A DNA stretch of 8,054 nucleotides from contig JBAWFF010000097.1 in assembly GCA_049591635.1 (NCBI GenBank), positions 1 to 8,054 on the forward strand, in the 5' to 3' direction. Shown in pieces: positions 1 through 6,875 of the stretch (its first letter is position 1; each line of letters begins with the position of its first letter). The notes under the pieces are model-generated. The model ran no database searches. It saw only the letters and a list, made by a program, of their open reading frames with translations, and had not been told where the DNA came from. The DNA comes from DATFDN01 sp049591635. Its GTDB lineage: Bacteria; Pseudomonadota; Alphaproteobacteria; Acetobacterales; Acetobacteraceae. The translations under genes were made by a program, and so were the position numbers.

Positions 1-858
1 CTTCTGCTGGCGATCGCCGCCTCGATGCTCTACGGCGGCCTGCCGGCGTTCCGCGCTTTCGGATTGCGCTTCCTCTACGGCACCGAGTGGAATCCGGTCG
101 CCAAGCAGTTCGCCGCCGGCGTCGCTATCTACGGCACACTCGTCTCCTCGCTGATCGCCATGCTGATCGCGGTCCCGGTCAGCTTCGGCATCGCCGTCTT
201 CCTGACCGAGGTCGCGCCCGCATGGCTGCGCGGCCCGGTCGCGGCGGCGATCGAACTGCTGGCGGGCATCCCATCGATCATCTTCGGCATGTGGGGGCTG
301 TTCGTCTTCGTTCCGATCATGTCGGACTATGTGGAACCCTGGCTCAACGACCATCTCGGCCCGATCCCCGGCATCGGCGCGCTGTTTTCCGGCCCGCCGC
401 TTGGGATCGGGATGCTGACCGCCGGCATCATCCTCGCCATCATGGTGGTCCCGTTCATCTCCTCGGTGATGCGCGACGTGTTCACCCTGGTGCCCCCGCA
501 ACTGCGCGAGGCGGCGTTCGCGGTCGGCGCGACGCGCTGGGAGGTGGTGCGCAAGGTCGTGCTGCCCTTCACCAGCACCGCGGTGATCGGCGGTATCTTC
601 CTCGGCCTCGGCCGCGCGCTGGGAGAGACGATGGCGGTGACCTTCGTGCTCGGCAACGCGCACGACCTCAGCGTGTCGCTGCTGATGCCGGGCAACACCA
701 TCTCGGCGGCGATCGCCAACGAGTTCACCGAGGCCGACTCGCCACTCTACGTGTCCTCGCTGATCGCGCTCGGCTTCCTGCTGTTCGTCATCACGTTCGT
801 CGTGCTGTGCGCGGGCAAGCTCCTGCTGATCCGCGCGGCCCGTCAAGGCGGACGCTGA
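1..858 (+). CDS. pstC: Phosphate ABC transporter permease PstC (5' end outside window)
   Basis: PstC is one of the two inner-membrane permease subunits of the PstSCAB high-affinity phosphate importer. The reading frame is open from base 1 and 285 residues are visible. The ATG at base 25 lies inside the gene and is not the start, since in-frame hydrophobic codons precede it; the family is usually 300-330 residues, so only the N-terminal part with most of the first membrane helix is missing. About five hydrophobic segments are seen, at visible residues ~37-70, 80-108, 133-158, 194-218 and 248-278. The binding-protein-dependent permease EAA loop (LREAAFAVGATRWEVV, ~168-183) is followed by GRALGETMAV, which is characteristic of PstC and couples to the PstB ATPase. 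The stop overlaps the pstA start in TGATG, so the two are translationally coupled. Identity is sure; the promoter and pstS would lie upstream. Confidence 0.95.
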   Translation, partial: LLLAIAASMLYGGLPAFRAFGLRFLYGTEWNPVAKQFAAGVAIYGTLVSSLIAMLIAVPVSFGIAVFLTEVAPAWLRGPVAAAIELLAGIPSIIFGMWGLFVFVPIMSDYVEPWLNDHLGPIPGIGALFSGPPLGIGMLTAGIILAIMVVPFISSVMRDVFTLVPPQLREAAFAVGATRWEVVRKVVLPFTSTAVIGGIFLGLGRALGETMAVTFVLGNAHDLSVSLLMPGNTISAAIANEFTEADSPLYVSSLIALGFLLFVITFVVLCAGKLLLIRAARQGGR

Positions 859-1709
859 TGGCGGCGAACGCCTCGCGCGCCCTGCGTCGCCGGCGCGCGT
901 TGCGCGGTCGGATTGCCCTCGGCCTGTCCGCGGCGGCGACGTTGTTCGCCGTGTTCTGGCTGTTCTGGATCCTCGGGGCGACGCTCTATTACGGTGCCTC
1001 GGCGCTGACGCCCCGGCTGTTCACCCAGATGACCCCGCCGCCCGGCTCGGCGGGGGGGCTGCTCAACGCGTTCTACGGCAGCCTGCTGATGGTCGTTCTC
1101 GGCACCGCGATCGGCACGCCAGTCGGCGTCATGGCGGGCACTTGGCTCGCCGAATACGCGCGGCTGCGCTGGCTCGCCGAGACCATCCGCTTCATCAACG
1201 ACATCCTGCTGTCGGCGCCCTCGATCGTGATCGGCCTGTTCGTCTATGCGCTGGTGGTCCGCCAGAGCGGGCATTTCTCCGGCTACGCGGGCGCCGTCGC
1301 GCTGGCACTGATCCTGCTCCCCGTCGTCGTGCGGACAACCGACGAAACCCTGCGTCTCGTGCCGATGACCTTGCGCGAGGCCGCGCTCGCGTTGGGCGCG
1401 CCGCGCTGGCGCATGATCACCCTAGTGATCTGGCCCGCCGCGCGCACCGGCATCACCACCGGCATCCTGCTCGCGGTGGCCCGCATCAGTGGCGAAACCG
1501 CGCCCTTGCTGTTCACCGCCCTCAACAACCAGTTCTGGACCGCCAACCCGGCACACCCGATGGCCAACATCCCGGTGGTCATCTTCCAGTTCGCCCTCAG
1601 CCCGTACGCGGACTGGCACGCCCTCGCCTGGGCGGGGGCGCTTGTCATCACCGTGTTCGTGCTATGCGTGAGCGTCGGCGCGAGGCGCCTGATTCGCTCC
1701 CGCACGTGA
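858..1709 (+). CDS. pstA: Phosphate ABC transporter permease PstA
   Basis: PstA is the second permease subunit of the Pst phosphate importer and pairs with PstC in the inner membrane. It has 283 residues, the usual length. The ATG at 858 overlaps the pstC stop; the same frame is open further upstream, back to 87, but that part is the shadow of pstC. An Arg-rich cytoplasmic N-terminus (residues 8-18) precedes membrane helix 1 (~19-46). Further helices lie at ~70-97, 115-135, 141-159, 195-222 and 254-276. The EAA loop is at ~172-187 (LREAALALGAPRWRMI), followed by ARISGETAPLLFTA (208-221), a strong PstA hallmark, and NQFW just after. PstB, the expected next gene, is not adjacent: an acyl carrier protein gene follows 18 bases downstream. 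I see no frameshift, although a run of seven G lies near 1052. Confidence 0.95.
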   Translation: MAANASRALRRRRALRGRIALGLSAAATLFAVFWLFWILGATLYYGASALTPRLFTQMTPPPGSAGGLLNAFYGSLLMVVLGTAIGTPVGVMAGTWLAEYARLRWLAETIRFINDILLSAPSIVIGLFVYALVVRQSGHFSGYAGAVALALILLPVVVRTTDETLRLVPMTLREAALALGAPRWRMITLVIWPAARTGITTGILLAVARISGETAPLLFTALNNQFWTANPAHPMANIPVVIFQFALSPYADWHALAWAGALVITVFVLCVSVGARRLIRSRT

Positions 1710-1727
1710 CCACGAACCGGAGACGCC

Positions 1728-1985
1728 ATGACCAGCAACGATGCGATCTATGACGGCCTGAACGAGATCTTCCGCGACCTCTTCGGCGACGACACGATCA
1801 GCCTCGGCCCCGACACCACCGCCGCCGACATCGCCGAGTGGGACTCGTTCAACCACATCAACATCGTCGTCGCCGTCGAGTCTCGCTTCGGGATCAAGTT
1901 CAGCACGGTCGAGGTGGAGGGGCTGAAGAACGTCGGCGACATGGTGGGCCTGATCGCGAGGAAGCAGGAGACAGCGCGGCGTTAA
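1728..1985 (+). CDS. Free-standing acyl carrier protein
   Basis: This is a small acidic 85-residue protein of the acyl/peptidyl carrier protein (PP-binding) family. Such proteins carry acyl groups on a 4'-phosphopantetheine arm attached to a serine. The attachment motif is WDSF at residues 38-41, with Ser40 as the expected modified residue; it has Phe where classic fatty-acid AcpP has Leu (DSL). The following helix (NHINIVVAVESRFGIKFS) and the conserved VGDMV near residues 69-73 fit the four-helix carrier fold. The start at 1728 is supported by GGAG at 1719-1722, five bases upstream. The gene lies 18 bases after pstA on the same strand, so it is probably co-transcribed. No acyltransferase, ketosynthase, ligase or phosphopantetheinyl transferase is beside it, so its acyl partner is unknown. 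It resembles the specialised carriers that serve acyltransferase or secondary-metabolite pathways more than housekeeping AcpP. Family is clear; role is unknown. Confidence 0.87.
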   Translation: MTSNDAIYDGLNEIFRDLFGDDTISLGPDTTAADIAEWDSFNHINIVVAVESRFGIKFSTVEVEGLKNVGDMVGLIARKQETARR

Positions 1986-2043
1986 ACAGTTGTGTTCGAC
2001 GCGCCATCCAAGGCATGCTTACGCCAGCGAACAGGAACCGCGA
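1986..2043 (+). promoter_or_regulatory. Gap before tsdBA; possible 5' leader
   Basis: This 58-base gap is the longest non-coding stretch in the window and the only plausible place on the plus strand for a promoter for the cytochrome pair. It contains AGGA at 2033-2036, seven bases before the ATG at 2044, which serves as ribosome binding site and decides that start. TTGTGT at 1990-1995 could be a -35-like element, but no convincing -10 follows. Whether the cytochromes have their own promoter or depend on readthrough from the pst-acp transcript cannot be decided by eye. Confidence 0.35.
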
Positions 2044-2697
2044 ATGGGACGGCCCGCCTGGTTTCTCCCCGGCATCCTCGGCATCATGCTGTTTGGGCCT
2101 TGCGCCGTGCTCGCCGCGCCGAACGGCGCGAGCATCGCCGCGCAAGGAAGCGGGAGTGCGCCGCCCTGCGCCGTCTGCCACGGCGCCCACGGGGAGGGCA
2201 ATGCGGCGATCGGCGCGCCGCGTCTGGCGGGGGTAGGCGCTGCCTATCTACAAGAGCAACTGCGAGACTTCGCCGACGGCACGCGCGCGAGCCCGATCAT
2301 GGCGCCGGTCGCGAAGGCGCTCGATTCGGCACAGGACGAAGCCGTGGCCGCGTATTACGCCGGCCTTCCGGCGCCCGCCATCGCCGCGGCCGGGGGCGCG
2401 CCTTCGCCGGGGAAGCTCCTCGCCGAACGTGGCCGCTGGTCGGATGGGCTGCCGGCCTGTTCGCAGTGCCACGGCCCTGAAGGGATGGGCGTTGGCGCCG
2501 CGTTCCCGCCGCTTGCGGGGCTGCCCGCCGCTTATGTCGCCGCGCAACTCCAGGCCTGGCAGCAAGGCCATCGCGGGCCCGGCCCCTTGGGCCTGATGGC
2601 GGCGGTCGCGAAGAAAATGTCAAAGGCGGATATCGAGGACGCGGCCGCCTATTTCGCCTCGATCGGACGGGCGAGCACGCCGGAGGCGGGCAAATGA
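2044..2697 (+). CDS. tsdB: Diheme c4-type cytochrome, probable TsdB electron partner
   Basis: This is a predicted periplasmic diheme cytochrome c of 217 residues that would carry electrons to or from TsdA. A signal peptide covers residues ~1-25 (hydrophobic core FLPGILGIMLFG, likely cleavage near VLAA). Two tandem class I cytochrome domains follow, with heme sites CAVCH (42-46) and CSQCH (139-143). Each has a downstream Met suited as sixth ligand: Met86 in SPIMAPVAK and Met185 in GLMAAVAKK. YLQEQLRDF and YVAAQLQAW are matching repeats in the two halves, as in cytochrome c4. I chose the ATG at 2044 because it has AGGA upstream and begins a clean signal peptide; a TTG at 1990 would add 18 polar residues. 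The gene overlaps tsdA by four bases, so the two are translationally coupled. Diheme c4-like identity is sure. The TsdB name rests on adjacency to tsdA, an arrangement known in other bacteria; a generic cytochrome c4 feeding a terminal oxidase is the alternative. Confidence 0.82.
   Translation: MGRPAWFLPGILGIMLFGPCAVLAAPNGASIAAQGSGSAPPCAVCHGAHGEGNAAIGAPRLAGVGAAYLQEQLRDFADGTRASPIMAPVAKALDSAQDEAVAAYYAGLPAPAIAAAGGAPSPGKLLAERGRWSDGLPACSQCHGPEGMGVGAAFPPLAGLPAAYVAAQLQAWQQGHRGPGPLGLMAAVAKKMSKADIEDAAAYFASIGRASTPEAGK
2682..2686 (+). promoter_or_regulatory. Strong ribosome binding site for tsdA
   Basis: A consensus Shine-Dalgarno GGAGG lies inside the end of tsdB, seven bases before the ATG at 2694. 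It fixes the tsdA start at the ATGA overlap with the tsdB stop. It also suggests that tsdA can be initiated independently as well as by coupling. Confidence 0.75.
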
Positions 2698-3563
2698 CGC
2701 TGGAAATTCGCGCCATCCTGGCAAGCGCCGTCATGCTTGCCATATCGCTCTGCCCCGCCGTCGCGGCGCCGCCATTCGCGCCGCCGGCGGAAACCGCCAT
2801 TCCCAAAGGTCCCCTGGGGCAGGCGATTCTACAGGGCGAGAGAATCTTCCGCGACACCGCCAAGGCCGCCCCGGAATTTGTCGGCAACGATCTCACATGC
2901 GCCAACTGCCATATCGACGCCGGGCGTCTCGCCAACGCATCTCCGCTCTGGGCGGCATGGGTCGCCTTCCCCGCCTATCGCAGCAAGAACTTGCATGTGA
3001 ACACGTTCGCCGAGCGCCTCCAAGGCTGCTTTCAGTACAGCATGAACGGCAAGCAGCCGCCTCTCGGCGACTCCACGCTCGTGGCATTGGAGAGCTACGC
3101 CGCGTGGCTGGCCACGGGCGCGCCGACCGGGGCGGACATGGCGGGACGCGGGTATCCACGCCTGCCCAAGCCGGCGGCCGCGCCGGACTTCGCTCGCGGC
3201 AAGCAGGTCTTCGATCAGCACTGCGCGCTCTGTCACGGCGCCACGGGCGCGGGGCAGTCCGCCGGCGGCACGGTGGTCTTCCCCGCCGTTTGGGGTCCGC
3301 GATCATACAACTGGGGCGCCGGCATGACCTCGATTGCTACGGCGGCGGGCTTCGTCAAGGCCAACATGCCGCTCGGCCTGGGCGGCAGCCTGACCGATCA
3401 GCAGGCGTGGGACGTGGCGCTCTTCATCGACAGCCAGGAGCGCCCGCAGGACCCGCGTTTCACCGGCTCGGTGGCGGAGACGCGGGCGAAGTTCCACGAC
3501 TCGCCGTCGAGCATGTACGGACGCGAGGTGAACGGGCACGTGCTGGGCGCGCCGCCGCCCTGA
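2694..3563 (+). CDS. tsdA: Diheme thiosulfate dehydrogenase / tetrathionate reductase TsdA
   Basis: TsdA enzymes join two thiosulfates into tetrathionate in the periplasm and release two electrons; some members also run the reverse. The protein has 289 residues with a signal peptide at ~1-25 (cleavage near AVAA). Domain 1 has heme site CANCH (69-73), then ERLQGCFQYSMNG (107-119). Cys112 there matches the unusual axial Cys ligand of the catalytic heme, 39 residues after its His. Arg108 and Ser116 match, by spacing from that Cys, residues I recall as lining the Allochromatium vinosum active site. Domain 2 has CALCH (177-181) and, 44 residues later, ANMP (223-226), where Met225 is the likely sixth ligand of heme 2. 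Asn224 stands where the A. vinosum enzyme has its switching Lys, as in the Campylobacter jejuni enzyme. The start at 2694 overlaps tsdB and has GGAGG upstream. Family assignment is strong; the preferred reaction direction is inference. Confidence 0.88.
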   Translation: MTLEIRAILASAVMLAISLCPAVAAPPFAPPAETAIPKGPLGQAILQGERIFRDTAKAAPEFVGNDLTCANCHIDAGRLANASPLWAAWVAFPAYRSKNLHVNTFAERLQGCFQYSMNGKQPPLGDSTLVALESYAAWLATGAPTGADMAGRGYPRLPKPAAAPDFARGKQVFDQHCALCHGATGAGQSAGGTVVFPAVWGPRSYNWGAGMTSIATAAGFVKANMPLGLGGSLTDQQAWDVALFIDSQERPQDPRFTGSVAETRAKFHDSPSSMYGREVNGHVLGAPPP

Positions 3564-3576
3564 CCCGGCGCGGCCA

Positions 3577-4308
3577 TCAGCCGCCTTCCCGCGTATACAG
3601 CCACTTCTTCACCAGCGTCTCCACGCTGTCCGTGAAGTCCGCGCGCGGGCCCTCGGCGAACACCGTCCCGGTCCGCAAGACATAGACATGATCGGCGATA
3701 TCCAGCGCGCCCTTGATGTTCTGATCGACCAGCAGCACCGCCTTGCCGGCGCGCGCGAGGTCGGCGATCAGCGCGTAGATGCGCGCCGCGATCCTGGGCT
3801 CGATGCTCGCGGTCGGCTCGTCGATCAGGAACACCGCGGGATCATTCAGCAGCGCGCGCGCGATCTCCAGCTGCCGCTGCTGCCCGCCCGACAGCGTGCC
3901 GGCGCGCTGGCCGCGCTTCTCCGCCAGGATCGGGAAGCGCGCGTACGCCGCCTCGATCCCCGCGTGGACGCGCGCGCGGTCGTGGCGAAACAGCCAGGTG
4001 CCGAGGCGAAGGTTCACGTCGACGCTGAGATACGGGAACACGCTCGGGCGTTGCGGCAGATAGACGATGCCGCGCGCGCCCATCCGGTGTGGTGGGATAT
4101 CGAGCCGCTCGCCCGCCGCGAACACCTCCCCGCGCACCGGCGCGAGGAAGCCGAACAGCACCTTCAGCAGCGTCGATTTGCCGGTCCCGTTCGGGCCCAG
4201 CACGCAGCGCACCTGCCCGGCCAGCACATCGACGGAGACGCCGTGCAGGATGTCGATCCCCGGCAAATATCCGGCCACCAGATCGCGCGCGGAGAGAGCC
4301 GGGGTCAT
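3577..4308 (-). CDS. livF: LivF-type ABC transporter ATP-binding protein
   Basis: This is one of the two cytoplasmic ATPases that power a branched-chain amino acid/amide (HAAT) importer. It has 243 residues, normal for LivF. Walker A is GPNGTGKST (38-46), the Q-loop is at LPQRPSV (84-90), the ABC signature is LSGGQQRQ (139-146) and Walker B is VFLIDEP (159-165). The switch position has Gln196 (VDQN) where most ABC ATPases have His; LivF proteins normally read EQN there, so this supports LivF over LivG and is not damage. The ATG at 4308 overlaps the livG stop in ATGA, and GGGGGA lies only three bases upstream, so coupling probably drives initiation. It is the last gene of the operon and ends 13 bases from the convergent tsdA. 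UrtE-like urea transporter ATPases look similar, so substrate class cannot be fixed from this gene. Confidence 0.92.
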   Translation of the reverse strand: MTPALSARDLVAGYLPGIDILHGVSVDVLAGQVRCVLGPNGTGKSTLLKVLFGFLAPVRGEVFAAGERLDIPPHRMGARGIVYLPQRPSVFPYLSVDVNLRLGTWLFRHDRARVHAGIEAAYARFPILAEKRGQRAGTLSGGQQRQLEIARALLNDPAVFLIDEPTASIEPRIAARIYALIADLARAGKAVLLVDQNIKGALDIADHVYVLRTGTVFAEGPRADFTDSVETLVKKWLYTREGG

Positions 4309-5024
4309 GCGTCCCCCGTGTAGGCGTGCACCACGGCGGGATCCTCGCGCACCTCGGCAACCGTGCCGTCGGCGATCTTGGTGCCGCGCGACATCACCAC
4401 CAGCCGACCCACCAGCCGCTGGATCGCTTCGAGGTCGTGATCGACGACGACGAACGTGCGTCCCCCGGCATGTAGCGCCTGCACCATGACGATGATCTCG
4501 TCGCGTAGCACCGGGTTCACCCCGGCGAATGGCTCGTCGAGGAACAGGATCGTCGGTTCCAGCATCAGCGCGCGCCCCAGCTCCAGCAGCTTCTGCTGTC
4601 CGCCCGACAGGCTCCGCGCCGGCTGGCCGGCAAGTCCCGCGAGGTTCAGAAACTCCAGGTGACGCCACGCCGCGGCCGTGGCATCGGCGCGCGCCGAACC
4701 GGGGCGCGCCAGCCCGGGCACCAGCATGTTCTCCATCACCGTCATGCGGCCGAACAGCTGGGTGATCTGGAAGGTGCGTCCGACGCCGCGCGTGGCGAAC
4801 CGATCCGCCGCCATCCCGTTGGCCCGATGGCCGCGCAGATGGACCTGCCCGGCCGATGGCGGAAGATGGCCGGTCAGCATGTTGATCGTGGTGGTCTTGC
4901 CGGAGCCGTTGGGGCCGATCAGCCCCACCAGCTCGCCTGCCTCGACGACGAGATCGAGCGCGTTCACCGCGACGATGCCGCCGAACCGCCGCGTCAGCCC
5001 GGCGGCCTCGATCAGCGCCGTCAT
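4305..5024 (-). CDS. livG: LivG-type ABC transporter ATP-binding protein
   Basis: This is the second ATPase of the HAAT importer and forms a heterodimer with the LivF-like subunit. It has 239 residues. Walker A is GPNGSGKTT (37-45), the Q-loop is in GRTFQITQLF (82-91), the signature is LSGGQQKLLELGRAL (139-153), Walker B is ILFLDEP (159-165), and the switch His is His196 in VVDHDLE. The stretch FAGVNP after Walker B and the C-terminal AYTGD are typical of LivG. I chose the ATG at 5024, which overlaps the livM stop in ATGA; the frame is open further upstream to 5729 only as a shadow of livM, and that part has no ATPase features. LivG proteins are often about 250 residues, so this is slightly short: the insert between the Q-loop and the signature is compact. 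Confidence 0.92.
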   Translation of the reverse strand: MTALIEAAGLTRRFGGIVAVNALDLVVEAGELVGLIGPNGSGKTTTINMLTGHLPPSAGQVHLRGHRANGMAADRFATRGVGRTFQITQLFGRMTVMENMLVPGLARPGSARADATAAAWRHLEFLNLAGLAGQPARSLSGGQQKLLELGRALMLEPTILFLDEPFAGVNPVLRDEIIVMVQALHAGGRTFVVVDHDLEAIQRLVGRLVVMSRGTKIADGTVAEVREDPAVVHAYTGDA

Positions 5025-5956
5025 CGCGTCGCCATGCGGGCGGGAAGCACCCGGCGCAGCTGCTCCCAGCCGAGCGCGAGCAGCCCGTTGCGGGCGAAGC
5101 GCATGGTCAGCAGCAGCAGCACGCCGAACAGCACCAGACGCCACTGCCCGTACGCGCGCAGCGCCTCGACCAGCGCCTCGACCGCGAAGGCGCCGAGCAC
5201 GGCGGCGGGCAGGCTCTCGGAGCCGCCGATCACCGCCATCGCGACGATCAGCCCCATCTGATCGACCGAGCCGATGTCGGGCGTCAGCATCCCGATGTAA
5301 TGGGCGTAGAAGGCGCCGGCGAGACCGGCGAAGCTGCTGGCGATCGCGAACACCAAGACGCGGAAGCGCACCACCCGCACGCCCGATGCCGCCGCCGCCT
5401 GCTCGTTCTCTCGGATCGCCCGGAAGAACAATCCCCAGCGGGACCGGACCATCAGCCCCATTACACCCAGCGAGAAGGCCAGCAGCGCCAGGGCCACGAA
5501 ATAGTAGGGAATGTCGGAGCGGCCGTGAAACAGCGTCTCCGCCTGCAATCCCCCCGACCCGCCGGTGACCTCGTTCTCGGTCGTGATCACGATCCGCAGG
5601 ACCTCGGAGAAGGCAAGGGTGAAGATGGCGAGATACGGCCCGCGTATCCGCAGGCAGATGCCGCCGATGCCGGCGCCCACCGCCAGACAGACGGCGACGG
5701 CGGCGAGTGCCGCCAGCGGGATCGGCCATCCCGCGTCCTGCACCAGCAGCGCCGAGGTGTAGGCGCCGAGTACGACGAACGCCATGTGACCGAACGAGAA
5801 CTGCCCGGCATAGCCGACGAGCAACGTCCAGCTCGCGGTCACGATGGCGTAGAAGATCGCCAGGATGCCCACCGTCAGCCAGTACGGATCGACCAGCAGC
5901 GGGTACGCCAGCGCGATCAGCCCGACGCCGGTCCAGACCGGGATTGCCGTCCGCAC
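5021..5956 (-). CDS. livM: LivM-type branched-chain amino acid ABC permease
   Basis: This is the second membrane permease of the HAAT importer, with 311 residues and about eight to ten hydrophobic segments. Diagnostic LivM stretches are LLVGYAGQFSFGHMAF (45-60), RIRGPYLAIFTLAFSEVLRI (103-122), TGGSGGL (131-137) and the cytoplasmic coupling loop AIRENEQAAAASGV (180-193). The start is taken as GTG at 5956, three bases after the livH stop; no better ATG precedes the first helix, and upstream GGAA could serve weakly as ribosome binding site. The late motif that usually reads like GGxGTxxGPxxGA is here GGSESLPAAVLGA (244-256), so it is partly degenerate although the hydrophobic pattern is kept. 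The C-terminus MRFARNGLL fits the family end. The function call is secure; the substrate is unknown. Confidence 0.92.
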   Translation of the reverse strand: MRTAIPVWTGVGLIALAYPLLVDPYWLTVGILAIFYAIVTASWTLLVGYAGQFSFGHMAFVVLGAYTSALLVQDAGWPIPLAALAAVAVCLAVGAGIGGICLRIRGPYLAIFTLAFSEVLRIVITTENEVTGGSGGLQAETLFHGRSDIPYYFVALALLAFSLGVMGLMVRSRWGLFFRAIRENEQAAAASGVRVVRFRVLVFAIASSFAGLAGAFYAHYIGMLTPDIGSVDQMGLIVAMAVIGGSESLPAAVLGAFAVEALVEALRAYGQWRLVLFGVLLLLTMRFARNGLLALGWEQLRRVLPARMATR

Positions 5957-5959
5957 CGG

Positions 5960-6862
5960 CTATTCCATCGCCGTGTGCGCCCGGCCGAAGAAGCCGGTCG
6001 GGCGGATCAGCAGCACCGCCATCAGCACCACCAGGCTGAACGCCTGGGCGTAGCTCAGGCCCCGCGTCGGGTCGGGGAACAGGGCCACGAACATGCTTTC
6101 GGATACGCCGAGCAGCAGTGCCGCGATGATGGCCCCGCCCACCGAACCCATGCCGCCGAGCACGACGATGGCGAAGGCCTGGGTATCGGGGATCAGCCCC
6201 ATCGACGGCGACAGCGCGTAGATCGGTCCCACCAGCGCGCCCGCCCCGCCGGCGAGCGCGCCGCCGAGGGCGAAGGCGAGGGTGTAGGCCAGCCGGTCGT
6301 TGATGCCGACGATGGCGGCGGATTCGCGCGACTGGCTGACCGCGTTGAGCGCCTGCCCCCAGGCGGAGCGCGCGAGGAAGACCAGCAGGACGACCAGGAT
6401 GACGATCCCGGCGCCGGTCGCGAACACCCGATCCCAGCTCATGATCAGATCGCCCACCACCAGCGATCCGGGCCAGAACGAGGGCGGGCGCAACGGGAAC
6501 GGACCGAACACGATGATGGCGAGATTGCGCAGCAGGATGGAGATGCCGAAGGTCACCAAGATGCCGTAATCGCTCTTGCGCTCGGTTCGCGGGTCATAGA
6601 GCGGCGACAGCAACGTGCGTTCCAGCAGCACCGACAACGCGAAGGACAGCGCCATCGCCACCAGCACCGCCGGCAGCGGCGGGATGTCGAACAGGGTGAT
6701 GACGAAATAGCCGAAATATCCCCCCACCATGTAGATTTCGCCGTGCGCGAAATTGACGATCTTCAGGATCGAGAAGATCACGGTCAGCCCGGCGGCGATC
6801 AGCGCGTAGATCACGCCGATGACCAACCCGTTCAGGGCCTGGACGAGCAGGTAGCTGGTCAT
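5960..6862 (-). CDS. livH: LivH-type branched-chain amino acid ABC permease
   Basis: This is the first membrane permease of the HAAT importer, with 300 residues, usual for LivH. About eight hydrophobic segments are visible. Family landmarks in order are GLTVIFSILKIVNFAHGE (25-42), followed by MVGGY; the loop AVSQSRESAAIVGIN (174-188), which contacts the ATPases; VVLGGMGSVGGAIIAALLLG (233-252); and IRPTGFFGR (286-294) at the end. The ATG at 6862 begins the first helix directly. It lies 13 bases after the stop of the binding-protein gene, with no obvious Shine-Dalgarno sequence, so translation probably depends on the upstream gene. The TAG stop is three bases before livM. No defect is seen. A UrtB-type urea permease would be longer, with an N-terminal extension, so a Liv-type subunit fits better. 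Confidence 0.93.
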   Translation of the reverse strand: MTSYLLVQALNGLVIGVIYALIAAGLTVIFSILKIVNFAHGEIYMVGGYFGYFVITLFDIPPLPAVLVAMALSFALSVLLERTLLSPLYDPRTERKSDYGILVTFGISILLRNLAIIVFGPFPLRPPSFWPGSLVVGDLIMSWDRVFATGAGIVILVVLLVFLARSAWGQALNAVSQSRESAAIVGINDRLAYTLAFALGGALAGGAGALVGPIYALSPSMGLIPDTQAFAIVVLGGMGSVGGAIIAALLLGVSESMFVALFPDPTRGLSYAQAFSLVVLMAVLLIRPTGFFGRAHTAME

Positions 6863-6875
6863 CGGCGTGGAGCGG

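Noticed and set aside
1990..2019. Sigma-70-like promoter before tsdB (TTGTGT at 1990)
   Set aside because: No recognisable -10 hexamer lies at 16-18 bases spacing; GCATGCT is too weak to call in DNA of this composition.
1990..2043. Upstream TTG start for the first cytochrome
   Set aside because: It would add 18 polar residues before a good signal peptide and has no ribosome binding site. The ATG at 2044 has AGGA seven bases upstream.
3569..3585. Possible bidirectional terminator between tsdA and livF
   Set aside because: The stem is only five base pairs with a five-base loop, and no T-run follows on either strand, so it does not qualify as an intrinsic terminator.
3719..3724. Missing switch His in the LivF-like ATPase (Gln196 in VDQN)
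   Set aside because: LivF-family ATPases normally carry Gln at this position (EQN), so this is a family trait and not an inactivating change.
3885..4730. Plus-strand frames with Arg/Pro/Ser-rich translations opposite livF and livG
   Set aside because: They overlap ABC ATPase genes with intact Walker and signature motifs and show no domain, start signal or composition expected of real proteins.
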